Source: Psychroserpens sp. Hel_I_66 (GTDB lineage: Bacteria > Bacteroidota > Bacteroidia > Flavobacteriales > Flavobacteriaceae). Taken from it: a DNA stretch of 64,000 bases. Shown one piece after another: positions 17,001-25,778 of the stretch. The translations under genes were made by a program, and so were the position numbers. Where the stretch lies: the NCBI RefSeq assembly GCF_000799465.1, contig NZ_JUGU01000001.1, forward strand, positions 2,810,501 through 2,874,500, given 5' to 3'. A model generated the notes under the pieces. It saw nothing but the letters and a program-made list of their open reading frames with translations, did no database searches and was not told the DNA's origin. The first letter of the stretch is position 1; each line of letters opens with the position of its first letter.

Positions 17001-18675
17001 GGTTAAAAATACCACGATATATATTTCAGTAAAATCAAAAAAGCACAGTGATATTGTCAAAAAAGAAGTCACAATTTTGAGTCCGTATTTTCCAACAGCA
17101 ACATCAATTTCTGGATCAAGCTCAAAAGCTTTTAAGTTTGATATTAACAGTGTTGTACCTGGAAGTCTTCAAGCAGAATTCAATTTATACACAGATGTTA
17201 TTGGCGATGTGATGGATGGAATTGATGCACTTATTAGAGAACCTTACGGTTGTTTTGAGCAAACCTCATCGTCAACCTACCCAAATATTATGGTGCTTCA
17301 ATATCTTAAAGAATCTGGAAAAAGCAATCAAGAAATTGAAGCTAAGGCATTAGATTTTATTGAAAGAGGGTATAAAAGACTTATTAGTTTTGAAACCAGA
17401 GAAAATGGATTTGAATGGTTTGGAAAAACGCCTCCTCACGAAACCTTAACTGCTTATGGCGTTTTGGAATTTACAGAAATGAAATCTGTTTTTGATGGCG
17501 TCGATCAAAAAATGATCGATAGAACCGTGAAGTGGCTCATGAGCAGAAAAGATGGAAATGGTGGTTTCAAAAAAAGCGAAAAAGGCTATGATAGTTTTAG
17601 AAGTTCTACCATTGATGTTGCCAACGCTTATATCGTGTATGCGATTTCCGAATCTGGAGTTGATGCCAACGTTAGTTTTGAGTACCAAACTGCTTTTAAA
17701 GATGCTTTAAAAAGTAAGGATACCTATAAAATGGCCATGATGGCATTGGCAAGTTATAATTTAGAAGAGACCGAAAATGCAGCAGTATTACTTTCTGAAA
17801 TTAAAAAGAATATCTCTACATATGATTTCGACAAATTACCAGTTGAAGAAACCATCACAAAATCTTACGGAAATGCTAAAAACTTAGAAACTACAGCGTT
17901 TACATTACTAGCATTGATGCGAGAAAAAAATCCAGATGACGCTCTTATTGCAAAAGGCATTGAGTATTTAGTAGGCCAAAGACAACATAATAGATTTGGC
18001 TCTACACAATCTACAGCAATGGCTTTAAAGGCTTTGATTACTTATACAAAGCAACAGAAACAAAAGGTGATCAATGAAAATGATTCCGTAGAAATCGTAA
18101 TTAACGGGAAGTCATTAAATTCAAAATTACAAATCAGTGCTAATGGTAAAATTACTGTTGACGGTTTGGGTGCATATTTAAAACAAGGCAAGCAAAACGT
18201 TGTGGTTAGATTTAATAATGAAAAATCAACGTTTCCTTATACTATGGCGATTGGTTGGGACAGTTATGTGCCCGATTCTTCGACCACTCCATTTCTGGAT
18301 TTAAAAACCAGTGTTGCAAATCAATCATTTAATGTTGGTGATAATGTGAGTATGACGATTGATGTCAAAAATTTAAAAAACGAATCGTTGGGAATGGTGA
18401 CTTCAATAATTGGGTTGCCATCTGGAACGACCGCACAACCATGGCAATTAAAAGCTATTTTGGAAGAAGAGAAAGTAGCGTATTACGAGATTTTTGATAA
18501 TTATCTGGTTTTTTATTGGCGATCATTTAACCCGAAAGAAATTAAGACAATTCGATTAGATCTTAAAGCTGATATCGCTGGAAAGTACCAAGCTCCTGCC
18601 AGCACTGTTTACCCCTATTACGGTGATGAATTCAAAACATGGATCAAAGGAAATACCGTTGAAATTTTAAATTAA
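14092..18675 (+). CDS. Alpha-2-macroglobulin-like protein with an embedded TonB plug
   Basis: 1527 residues from the ATG at 14092. An N-terminal hydrophobic signal (KLLLFAIVTTLSFTAF, no lipobox) precedes macroglobulin domains starting EKIYTQTDRPFYFPGETIWF. Residues about 656-786 are a SusC-type TonB box and plug: LDEVVITGY (657-665), LLQGQAAGVNV, ATILIRGRNSL, LFIVDGVPV, MTVLKDAAATAVYGNRAAGG. The C-terminal half returns to A2M: FRETIYWNPVVQTDENGKAE, then a bacterial-type thioester site YGCFEQTSS with Cys1054 and Gln1057, then the alpha-alpha toroid (about 1050-1340). Bacterial A2M proteins trap proteases in the periplasm. It is the second gene of a two-gene operon with the plugless barrel. The start is preferred over a TTG-like codon at 14053 because it begins the signal peptide. 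Confidence 0.88.
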   Translation: MNTIKNKLKLLLFAIVTTLSFTAFKAYKKTMAPVEKIYTQTDRPFYFPGETIWFKSYLVNQDHTISNISDVVHAQLISPRGTVVNSLKLAAKDGYVYGDFYVDSNWVGGIYTLKVFTNWMRNFGEDSFFTKQITVQKVVKPNLLLKLEFEKEGYGKSSDVIANFEAKDLNNNLLTEKEITFEVTIKGEHLLTQTIKTDAYGKAKPTFTLPNDLESTDVVLNVLIPHNGSTEAISRAVPIVLDTIDLQFFAESGQLIAGTENTIAFKAINEFAKPVDVSGDIVNGKGQIVANFSSFHDGMGSVTISAEKGEQYVAKLKTPFVSTRIVRLPQVENKGTRFTVKTQNSKAELKLFSSENEPLLLEVSNATAVLFQKKVTPNRKPISIDTEDFPMGISTFSIKNSKGNIVAERLVFINANKELCIDIEMEKTVYQTREKVNLTITTSDSNGNPIPSNLSISVADNKLLSFADDKQDHILSYLLLSSELKGKIHEPSFYFNPNEEKSTEALDYLMLTHGWRNHRDEAKANIETTSFLPEQHATQSGFIVDKKGNPTTAHLLLLDQFGNKILVFDTKDDGSYSFKLGDNRSLVLLAYRDDKTPVTIKKFELNRNQIANQKLVENEMNTKKVETFKTKDKSPRAITNEQQAVASIAMDEDQSALDEVVITGYAGATNSSKITSAVATVSSESIISVPTNSIDQLLQGQAAGVNVSTGSGQPGQSATILIRGRNSLSGDVEPLFIVDGVPVDQSNFRNLSSSNIKSMTVLKDAAATAVYGNRAAGGVIVISTNNGYYINNYGKKKLNNRKYKNYAVEQFTFYKPIGIDQPKQFYIPKYESKDVPEERTDFRETIYWNPVVQTDENGKAELEFYNSDAITSFKITAEGISYNGKLGRIEKTYATKKLLNVDFKAPNYMALEDEVILPITIINNTENPIEADLNISLPEHLKFANDYEKKVSIAANSSVLKNVAVIPVKTVKNTTIYISVKSKKHSDIVKKEVTILSPYFPTATSISGSSSKAFKFDINSVVPGSLQAEFNLYTDVIGDVMDGIDALIREPYGCFEQTSSSTYPNIMVLQYLKESGKSNQEIEAKALDFIERGYKRLISFETRENGFEWFGKTPPHETLTAYGVLEFTEMKSVFDGVDQKMIDRTVKWLMSRKDGNGGFKKSEKGYDSFRSSTIDVANAYIVYAISESGVDANVSFEYQTAFKDALKSKDTYKMAMMALASYNLEETENAAVLLSEIKKNISTYDFDKLPVEETITKSYGNAKNLETTAFTLLALMREKNPDDALIAKGIEYLVGQRQHNRFGSTQSTAMALKALITYTKQQKQKVINENDSVEIVINGKSLNSKLQISANGKITVDGLGAYLKQGKQNVVVRFNNEKSTFPYTMAIGWDSYVPDSSTTPFLDLKTSVANQSFNVGDNVSMTIDVKNLKNESLGMVTSIIGLPSGTTAQPWQLKAILEEEKVAYYEIFDNYLVFYWRSFNPKEIKTIRLDLKADIAGKYQAPASTVYPYYGDEFKTWIKGNTVEILN

Positions 18676-18704
18676 TGGTTGGTTGATTTTAATTGTTGTT
18701 TGAG

Positions 18705-18732
18705 AACCTCTTCAGAAATGGAGAGGTTTTTT
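18705..18732 (+). terminator. Terminator after the A2M gene
   Basis: AACCTCT (18705-18711) pairs with AGAGGTT (18722-18728), followed by TTTT. The same stem sequence is used at 11132. The T run overlaps the stop codon of the convergent glycosylase gene. Confidence 0.75.
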
Positions 18733-19300
18733 AAATAACAGTATTCACTTTCATTTTCAACTCTCCCAAAACCTCCTCCTCAAACCAGGGATTCTTAGTC
18801 AGCCAAAACCGATTTCTAGGACTTGGATGCGGTAATGGGAAATATTTAGGCAAATAAGATTCATAATTAGCAACCGTTTCGGTTAATGTGCGTTTTGCCT
18901 CTTTTTTTAAGTATTGTTTTTGGGCATATGCTCCAATTAGAATTATCAATTCCACGCTTTTAAGTTCTTTCCAAAGTAAATCGTGCCAAGTCGGAGCACA
19001 TTCTGGTCTTGGTGGTAAATCTCCACCTTTTCCTTTTCCGGGATAACAGAAACCCATGGGCATAATGGCGAAATTATTGGGATTATAAAAGGTGTCTTCA
19101 TCTACTCCCAACCAATCCCTTAGTCGCTTACCGCTGGCATCGTCCCATGCCATTCCTTTTTGGTGGGCTACTCTTCCTGGAGCTTGACTTAGCAAAACAA
19201 TTTTTGAATCTTTATGTGCTTCTACAATAGGTTTTGCACCTAAAGGTAAATGTGGTTCACAAATGCTGCACTGTCTAATATCGTGGAGTAAATCCTGCAT
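18731..19300 (-). CDS. Uracil-DNA glycosylase superfamily protein, probably Fe-S type
   Basis: 189 residues. The first catalytic loop is LSQAPGRVAHQKGMAW and the second is PLPHPSPRN, typical of the uracil-DNA glycosylase superfamily. Four cysteines (Cys11, Cys14, Cys85, Cys101) follow the C-x2-C ... C-x15-C arrangement of family 4 enzymes, where they hold a 4Fe-4S cluster. It removes uracil or damaged bases from DNA (family knowledge). It starts one base after the end of the flavoprotein gene, so the two are cotranscribed, possibly with rsmI. Confidence 0.85.
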   Translation of the reverse strand: MQDLLHDIRQCSICEPHLPLGAKPIVEAHKDSKIVLLSQAPGRVAHQKGMAWDDASGKRLRDWLGVDEDTFYNPNNFAIMPMGFCYPGKGKGGDLPPRPECAPTWHDLLWKELKSVELIILIGAYAQKQYLKKEAKRTLTETVANYESYLPKYFPLPHPSPRNRFWLTKNPWFEEEVLGELKMKVNTVI

Positions 19301-19301
19301 G

Positions 19302-20663
19302 TTAATCGTCGTTTTTCAACATGCTCTTTAAGTCATTGGTGTATGATGGATACGTGAAAATCATTTTTTTAAAAGCATCAACCGTCATATTATTATTCAT
19401 TGCAGTGGCAAGGATATTTATCGTTTCATTGGCTTGAGAACTTAACAAATGTGCACCCACAATTTCATTGGTACGCTCGTTGGCTATAATTTTAAAAGCA
19501 TAGGCATCTGCATTTTCCTTTTCAGCATTGTACCAGTTTGAAGCGTCACCTTTAAAAATCTTTATGTTTTTGTATCGGTTTTTAGCCTCTTCTTCAGAGT
19601 AACCAACCATTGATAAATTAGGGTGAGTAAATACAATAGAAGGCACTAGAGGATCTTCAAATTTTTTCTTGTTTCCGAAGCAAATATTAAGACCAACAAT
19701 ATAACCTTGCAATCCAGAAAGTGGCGTCAATGGCAGTGATTTGCTAGAAACATCACCGCAGGCATATACGTTTTCATTGCTCGTGCTCTGTAAAAAATCG
19801 TTGACCTTAACTCCGCCTCCATCTGCGGTAACATTCGCTTTTTCTAAGTCTAATAAATCAATAGCAGGCACGCGACCAGATGTATTAATCACCATTCTCG
19901 ATTTAATGGTTTTAGTTTTACCCTTGTGTTTATAAGTGATACGACGGTTTTTCTTTAATTTTTTTACTGAAATCGTCTCGGCATTAAACTTGAATTTTAC
20001 ACCATTTTGCTTTAGGCTTTTTACAACTTTTTCCACCAAAAACGAATCAAACTGAGATAGAGCCTCAGCTCCAACTTCTAATATCGTGACCTTGCAGCCC
20101 ATTGTGGACAGCATGTAAGCAAACTCCATCCCAACATATCCCGAACCTATAAACGTTGCAGATTTTGGGATTTTTTTCAAGTTCAAAATATCATCACTTG
20201 TCTTTAAAAACTCTGCACCTTCAAATTCTAAGGTTCGGGGCACATAACCTGTAGCGATGACAAATTTATCTGCGGAAATTTTCTTGCCCTCAACCATAAT
20301 CTCTGTTTCACTAATAAATTTTGGAGATTGATGGTAAAGATCAATTCCTAATTCTGAAAGATTCTTCTCAGTAGATTTTGGAACTGGATTTGTAAATGAA
20401 GATTTGAATTTTTGCACCGCTTTCCACTTAATCTTTGGAACTTTCTTAACCCCTAAATCCTTAAGTTGTTTGGTGTGCTGCAAAAGATCTGCAAATTGCA
20501 TCATTATTTTTTTGGGATCGCAACCTCGTATTGCACAGGTACCTCCAAATTCTCTTTTATCTGTAATCGCAACTTTTAAACCTTTTTCAATACAGGCTTT
20601 TGCAACAGTTTGTCCAGCAATACCACTTCCAATAACAAATACATCGTAATGTGTCGTTTCCAT
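19302..20663 (-). CDS. Pyridine nucleotide-disulfide oxidoreductase (glutathione reductase-like)
   Basis: 453 residues from the ATG at 20663; an extra upstream ATG at 20693 adds ten unconserved residues. FAD-binding GSGIAG is at 12-17, the redox disulfide Cys43/Cys48 is in FGGTCAIRGCDPKK, and the NAD(P)H loop is GSGYVGMEFA. The C-terminal dimerisation domain is present, but the catalytic His-Glu pair (HPTxxEE in glutathione reductase and dihydrolipoyl dehydrogenase) is replaced by YPSYTND. Thiol substrate chemistry may therefore differ from the classic enzymes. The substrate is unknown; mercuric reductase and lipoamide dehydrogenase are less likely without the His. Confidence 0.85.
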   Translation of the reverse strand: METTHYDVFVIGSGIAGQTVAKACIEKGLKVAITDKREFGGTCAIRGCDPKKIMMQFADLLQHTKQLKDLGVKKVPKIKWKAVQKFKSSFTNPVPKSTEKNLSELGIDLYHQSPKFISETEIMVEGKKISADKFVIATGYVPRTLEFEGAEFLKTSDDILNLKKIPKSATFIGSGYVGMEFAYMLSTMGCKVTILEVGAEALSQFDSFLVEKVVKSLKQNGVKFKFNAETISVKKLKKNRRITYKHKGKTKTIKSRMVINTSGRVPAIDLLDLEKANVTADGGGVKVNDFLQSTSNENVYACGDVSSKSLPLTPLSGLQGYIVGLNICFGNKKKFEDPLVPSIVFTHPNLSMVGYSEEEAKNRYKNIKIFKGDASNWYNAEKENADAYAFKIIANERTNEIVGAHLLSSQANETINILATAMNNNMTVDAFKKMIFTYPSYTNDLKSMLKNDD

Positions 20664-20744
20664 AATTTTATTTAAGAATAGAAAATTACTCAAATTGACA
20701 CTAGTATGATACTTTTAAAAAGTTAAAAGTTAGCTCAAACACTA

Positions 20745-21416
20745 TTATTTCTTACCTCCAACAATAACTACAATCTCACCTTTTGGTGGTTTATTGGTGT
20801 AATGTTCTAATACTTGTTTTGCAGTTCCTCTTATGGTTTCTTCGTATAGCTTAGTAAGTTCTCGCGATACCGATACTGGACGTTCCTCCCCAAAATACTC
20901 ACAAAAATGAGTAAGTGTCTTTATTAACTTATGAGGACTTTCATAAAAAATAATAGTTCTTGTTTCTTCGGAAAGCAGCAATAAACGAGTCTGTCTTCCT
21001 TTTTTTACCGGAAGAAATCCCTCAAACACAAACTTATCATTTGGCAATCCAGAATTTACCAGTGCAGGAACAAAAGCTGTAGCTCCAGGCAAACAATCTA
21101 CTTCAATATCATGTTCTACACAGGCTCGAGTCAACAAAAATCCAGGATCGGAAATGGCAGGAGTTCCTGCATCACTTATGAGTGCGATGGACATTCCGCT
21201 TTTTATTTTTTGAACCAAATTATCGACCATTTTATGCTCATTGTGCATGTGGTGGCTTTGCATTTGTGTTCCAATTTCGTAATGTTTCAATAATTTTCCG
21301 GAGGTGCGAGTATCTTCGGCTAAAATCAAATCGACGTCCTTTAACACTTCAACAGCACGAAATGTCATGTCTTTTAAATTTCCGATAGGTGTCGGAACTA
21401 TATATAGTTTGCTCAT
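20745..21416 (-). CDS. rsmI: 16S rRNA (cytidine1402-2'-O)-methyltransferase
   Basis: 223 residues, a tetrapyrrole-methylase-fold enzyme that 2'-O-methylates C1402 of 16S rRNA using SAM. The signatures TPIGNLKDMTFRAVEVL (9-25), AEDTRTSGKLL and ISDAGTPAISDPG are unmistakable, as is the YESPHKL motif. The C-terminal helix domain found in E. coli RsmI is shortened here, as is usual in Bacteroidota. It has its own -7 element at 21435-21442. Confidence 0.95.
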   Translation of the reverse strand: MSKLYIVPTPIGNLKDMTFRAVEVLKDVDLILAEDTRTSGKLLKHYEIGTQMQSHHMHNEHKMVDNLVQKIKSGMSIALISDAGTPAISDPGFLLTRACVEHDIEVDCLPGATAFVPALVNSGLPNDKFVFEGFLPVKKGRQTRLLLLSEETRTIIFYESPHKLIKTLTHFCEYFGEERPVSVSRELTKLYEETIRGTAKQVLEHYTNKPPKGEIVVIVGGKK

Positions 21417-21434
21417 TTTTAAGAAATTTCATTT

Positions 21435-21442
21435 CAAATTTA
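21435..21442 (-). promoter_or_regulatory. -7 element of rsmI
   Basis: On the minus strand this reads TAAATTTG, an exact TAnnTTTG match 18 bases before the rsmI ATG. Confidence 0.5.
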
Positions 21443-21509
21443 CAATGTTTTCGTATATTTTGACGCAACCAATAACAATATCTGGCATCTTGTAAAAAAC
21501 TAAACCACT

Positions 21510-24500
21510 ATGAATGTAAAATTAGTCCGCTTTCTATTTTTCTTCATTCTTTGTTTCCAAATACAGGCACAATCTACAGATGTATCAATTGTGGCACAAG
21601 CACAAAGCCTAGGTGGGACGGATGTTTCTCAAGTAGAGATTTTTGAGGATTTTCAATATATAGTGACCATCATTAATTCTGGTAATGCGGTTAACAATGC
21701 CACATTTCAAATCACAATGGATGAAGATTTACAAAACCTTGCCTTAACGAGTATCACATCACAAAATAATATAGGTGGAGCCTCTGATGCTGGCGGTTTT
21801 AATTTGTCTGCATCTAATGTTTTAACGGGTTCGGTCAACAGTTTACCCTCAGACTCAAGTGTAGAAATTAAGATTGAAGTCACTGCACCTTCAACCGTTG
21901 GTGGTATTGCAATAAATGCGATTATCTCTCCACCTGACGGAACTACAGACACGAACACAAGTAATAACCAATCCCTAATTTCAATTGATGTTATTGATGT
22001 TGATATCAACTTTTCGGTCACCCATTCGCAAATTTCACCTGCAGCTGGTACACCAATTCCTTCTTGGAATTCTCCCGTTACTTACAGATTTACAATAACC
22101 AATAATAGTGAGATTGATTTTCCTGTGGAATTCATGAAAACCAAATTGAACTTATTAACGTCTCTAAATTTTGGTCGACCAAATGTTCAACTAATTTCAG
22201 TAGAATGCATTGAAGCAACTAACGGTACAGAATGTCCAAATGTTGATGGCATTTCTGGTTCACCTGTATTGGTTAGCGCAACTGTAGATATATTCAATTT
22301 TACAACACCTCATGTGTATACTGCTGGTGGAGCTGTAACCTATGAAATCGTTTATCAATATTTAGATCCTTCCTGTGCTATAGAATTAAATCCAATAAAT
22401 GTACAAAGCAGAGTAGAGATAGGGATAAATCATATTAACTCTGGAAATAGTCTTTCAAGTCCAATCGTTACTAATCTTTTAGAATCTGAACTTTGCCAAA
22501 CTACAGACATTTGTATTGACACCATTCAAATTGATCCCGATCCAACTATAATTGTGGATTGGAACCAAGAGGTAACATTTGAGACTACAGTATGTAATAA
22601 TGGACCTTTAGACGCAAATATTGCTTTCTTTCTTCAAAATTTAGCTCCATCCATTGAGTGGGAAATCCTTAGTGCTGAATGTATTGGAACAACGGGAACC
22701 ATTTTATGTGACGATGTAAATATTACCATTAATGATATTTTTTGGGTAAGTGATGCATTTGTAATGCCTGTTGACGCGACGGTAACAATTAGAACTATAG
22801 CCAGATTTCTTGAACCCGAATGTTCTATAAATACAGATAATAATCAAGCACTTATTAGAAGTGGCACAAATGTTTTGGAGGCAGATATTCTAGACTCCAA
22901 TTTAGCAAATAGTGCACAAAATGATTATGTGTTATTACCACCAACCTCTGCATGTGAAGTTGTGAATTTAAATGTCACAAAAACACAAATTAGTCCAGAA
23001 CTACCTAATGGTGGCTCAGAAGATAATCCAACTCAATTGGGGGAAATTACTTATGAAATTACTGTAACCAATCCAAGTGAAGTAGATACGTTTATTGAAC
23101 TTCAAGAATATATTCCAGGTCCTGGACTAATCCCATTTACAGGCACATTAGTCTCTGTAAACTGTGTTTCAACAACAGGATCTGCCAATTGTCTTGAAAT
23201 TCAAAATACCAATATAGGTATTGAATTTGATGGCGTGCCCCAAAGCGGAGAACCCGATATTTTTTGGGAAATTTTACCTGAAGATAATTGGAGTTTGCCA
23301 GCAATGAGCTCTGTTACTTTTCAACTAACAGTATTGTGGGATACTGATTGCTCTGTTGACGCTATCCCTGTTTTTAATGCAGTAAGTGTTGGAAATGCCA
23401 ACAGTAATACAGATAATAATTTTAATGATAATTTGGCACAAGTTGCCACTTTTTTTGCGCCATGTGTGGATTTGGTTGTTCAAACATTTCCTGAATTTAC
23501 GCAAGTTAATGTCAACCAAGATTTTGACTGGATTATTGATATCACCAACAGTGAAACAAGCTCAAATGCCATTAATATTGATTTTGAAAATACTGTAAAC
23601 GACGTATTTACGATTAATGGAACTCCAACTTGTGAAGTCACCAATGGGAGCGCAACCTGCATTACCAATCTTGATATTGTTTCAAATGTAGTTACGGGAA
23701 CAATTGATAACATGGAAGCTGCCTCAACCATTAGAATTAGAATTCCCGTAACTGCACCTAGTTTTGGAGGTGCCTATAACAATATTGCTGTTGCAACACC
23801 CAATGAAAATGATAATAGGGAAATATCTCCCGAGACCAATACCTCTATTAGTAATGTGCAAATCGTGGCTCCAATTCTATCTAAAAGCTATGATCCAACA
23901 ACAATTACAATAGGCGAGCAAAGTACGTTAACCTTTACAATTCAAAATTTACCAAATAGTCCATCTCAAAATAATATTTCGTTTACAGATATTTTTCCTT
24001 CGGAAATATCGCTGGTATCACCACCAGAATGGGTTGAACAAAATGGCTGTAGTACAACCTTTTTAGGAAATGCTGGAGATAATTTTGTTGGTGTTGACAA
24101 TTTGGTGCTTCCCGAAGGTGTGTCTTTTTGTTCTTTTAGTGTAGTAGTCACCTCAAATACTCCCGGAGTTTACCTCAACGATACCACAAATTTTGATGCA
24201 CAAAACAATATTGATACTTCACAAACAAATGCAACACTTACCGTTTTAGATGATCCTTCAAATGTGGATATTGAGGTTTTAAAAACCGTGAATCCTCAAG
24301 AAGTCTCTATTGGAGAACAGGTTACTTTTCAAATTACAATCTCAAATTTGGGAACCACTCAGGCCACTAGTATTGAAATACTAGACGAGTTTCCTAATGG
24401 TATGAACTTTATTTCTGCAACAACAACTGAAGGTTTTTTTGACGATACGAACTTTATTTGGTCTGTAGAAACCTTAGATCCAAATCAATCTGCAACGTTA

Positions 24501-24905
24501 ACTATAGTTGCCCAAATTATATCTGGAAATGAGTTGGTGAATGTCGCTTTACTTAATCAAGTAAATGAACCAGATAGGGACGATACTAATAATATGGATA
24601 GCGCAGAAGTTTTTGTAGATGTATGCCTCTTTATCCCTGATGGTCTTTCGCCTAATGGAGATGGTTTAAATGACACATTTTTTATAGAATGCATAGATGA
24701 GTATGTTGATAATCTTATAAAAATCTATAACAGATATGGTACCCAAATTTATGAGCGACGTAATTATGAAAATGATTGGGACGGAAGACCAAATATTGGT
24801 TTGCCTGAAATTTCAACGATACTTCCTGTGGGTAATTACTTTTATATTTTAGATTTAAACAATGGACAAAAACCAATTTTTGGTTGGGTGTACTTGAATT
24901 ATTGA
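21510..24905 (+). CDS. Large DUF11-repeat surface protein, T9SS type B signal
   Basis: 1131 residues. Signal peptide ending FQIQAQ. Several copies of a DUF11-like beta-sandwich of about 120-130 residues follow (for example YIVTIINSGNAVNNATFQI, YEITVTNPSEVDTFIELQEY, FQITISNLGTTQATSIEILD). The last 90 residues are a gliding-motility/CHU_C domain: FIPDGLSPNGDGLNDTF, IYNRYGTQIYERRNYENDWDG, LPVGNYFYILDLN. That is the type B signal recognised by the type IX secretion system, so the protein is exported and surface-attached. It is probably an adhesin. It stands alone, convergent with the gene at 24941. Confidence 0.9.
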   Translation: MNVKLVRFLFFFILCFQIQAQSTDVSIVAQAQSLGGTDVSQVEIFEDFQYIVTIINSGNAVNNATFQITMDEDLQNLALTSITSQNNIGGASDAGGFNLSASNVLTGSVNSLPSDSSVEIKIEVTAPSTVGGIAINAIISPPDGTTDTNTSNNQSLISIDVIDVDINFSVTHSQISPAAGTPIPSWNSPVTYRFTITNNSEIDFPVEFMKTKLNLLTSLNFGRPNVQLISVECIEATNGTECPNVDGISGSPVLVSATVDIFNFTTPHVYTAGGAVTYEIVYQYLDPSCAIELNPINVQSRVEIGINHINSGNSLSSPIVTNLLESELCQTTDICIDTIQIDPDPTIIVDWNQEVTFETTVCNNGPLDANIAFFLQNLAPSIEWEILSAECIGTTGTILCDDVNITINDIFWVSDAFVMPVDATVTIRTIARFLEPECSINTDNNQALIRSGTNVLEADILDSNLANSAQNDYVLLPPTSACEVVNLNVTKTQISPELPNGGSEDNPTQLGEITYEITVTNPSEVDTFIELQEYIPGPGLIPFTGTLVSVNCVSTTGSANCLEIQNTNIGIEFDGVPQSGEPDIFWEILPEDNWSLPAMSSVTFQLTVLWDTDCSVDAIPVFNAVSVGNANSNTDNNFNDNLAQVATFFAPCVDLVVQTFPEFTQVNVNQDFDWIIDITNSETSSNAINIDFENTVNDVFTINGTPTCEVTNGSATCITNLDIVSNVVTGTIDNMEAASTIRIRIPVTAPSFGGAYNNIAVATPNENDNREISPETNTSISNVQIVAPILSKSYDPTTITIGEQSTLTFTIQNLPNSPSQNNISFTDIFPSEISLVSPPEWVEQNGCSTTFLGNAGDNFVGVDNLVLPEGVSFCSFSVVVTSNTPGVYLNDTTNFDAQNNIDTSQTNATLTVLDDPSNVDIEVLKTVNPQEVSIGEQVTFQITISNLGTTQATSIEILDEFPNGMNFISATTTEGFFDDTNFIWSVETLDPNQSATLTIVAQIISGNELVNVALLNQVNEPDRDDTNNMDSAEVFVDVCLFIPDGLSPNGDGLNDTFFIECIDEYVDNLIKIYNRYGTQIYERRNYENDWDGRPNIGLPEISTILPVGNYFYILDLNNGQKPIFGWVYLNY

Positions 24906-24915
24906 GTATTCAATT

Positions 24916-24923
24916 TTCCGAAG
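24916..24923. repeat. Intergenic TTCCGAAG word
   Basis: One of two copies outside coding sequence, placed in the 35-base convergent gap between two stop codons. Codon usage cannot explain it. Confidence 0.7.
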
Positions 24924-24940
24924 AAAAGAATATTTTAAAA

Positions 24941-25675
24941 CTAATTGAATTTACGCTCTATAATGTCTAAAAAGCGTTCTTCAAATTCTTCTTTACCTAT
25001 CCAATTATTATAATCTGGCTTTACCACATCTGTGATAAGATGTGAAGCTTCTTTATAAGAACTCGTCGTATTTAATTGAGATAAAACACGTTCATACTCC
25101 TCAATTCTACCATTGAATAAATGTTTTATAAATGCCAACTTATCATTGAGACCTATGTTAAGACCGCCATTTTTAAGTTTATCATTTAAAGATTTTCTAA
25201 AATTTTCATTGGCTTGATCAACAGGTTCAAAAATTGGGATATCCTCAAAACCTGCAGTAATATCTTCGAGATGATTTTTAGAAACCTCTTTTTTGGTCAC
25301 TGCAATTTCTACCATGTCATCAACTTGTTGTGATTCTTGAGGCATTTGGGCAACCATATCTTTTATTTTCTCCATTACTGGTTCGTAAATATGGTCATCC
25401 TCCTTTTCATCTAGATCTACATAAATCCTATCATTGACTTCTAAATTATCACTAACCTTATTATTAAAAGCGGTATCTAACATGTCAAAAAATGACGAGT
25501 CATTTCCTATAGTTGGTAGATCACCTTCAAAATTATCATTAGCAAATTTTAGTACAGACAGTTTTTCATATAATTCACGAGCTTCGGCATGCAATTTTAC
25601 CACATCTTCTTTGCCTTTGAGTTTTAAAATTCTATGTGCAATGCTTATCAAATCTGCCTCCAACTTCTTCTTCAT
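24941..25675 (-). CDS. Conserved Bacteroidota hypothetical protein
   Basis: 244 residues, soluble, acidic in the middle. The N-terminal 45 residues (KKLEADLISIAHRILKLKG) are predicted helical, possibly coiled-coil. A low-complexity acidic linker spans about 75-150. The C-terminal block (about 170-244) is the most folded-looking part, with GLNDKLAFIKHLFNGRIEEY and a conserved-looking WIGKEEFEERF. It resembles a protein family often found beside tdk in Flavobacteriia (from memory). No function is known to me. It is divergent from tdk with a 103-base gap. Confidence 0.75.
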   Translation of the reverse strand: MKKKLEADLISIAHRILKLKGKEDVVKLHAEARELYEKLSVLKFANDNFEGDLPTIGNDSSFFDMLDTAFNNKVSDNLEVNDRIYVDLDEKEDDHIYEPVMEKIKDMVAQMPQESQQVDDMVEIAVTKKEVSKNHLEDITAGFEDIPIFEPVDQANENFRKSLNDKLKNGGLNIGLNDKLAFIKHLFNGRIEEYERVLSQLNTTSSYKEASHLITDVVKPDYNNWIGKEEFEERFLDIIERKFN

Positions 25676-25778
25676 AACTTTTATTTTTTATTGCTTATTA
25701 GGTTTTTGTTTTTTAATAAATTTACGTCACCTTTATACAAAACGAACTTTTGGTTTGTTTTAGTGTTAAAATTACAAA

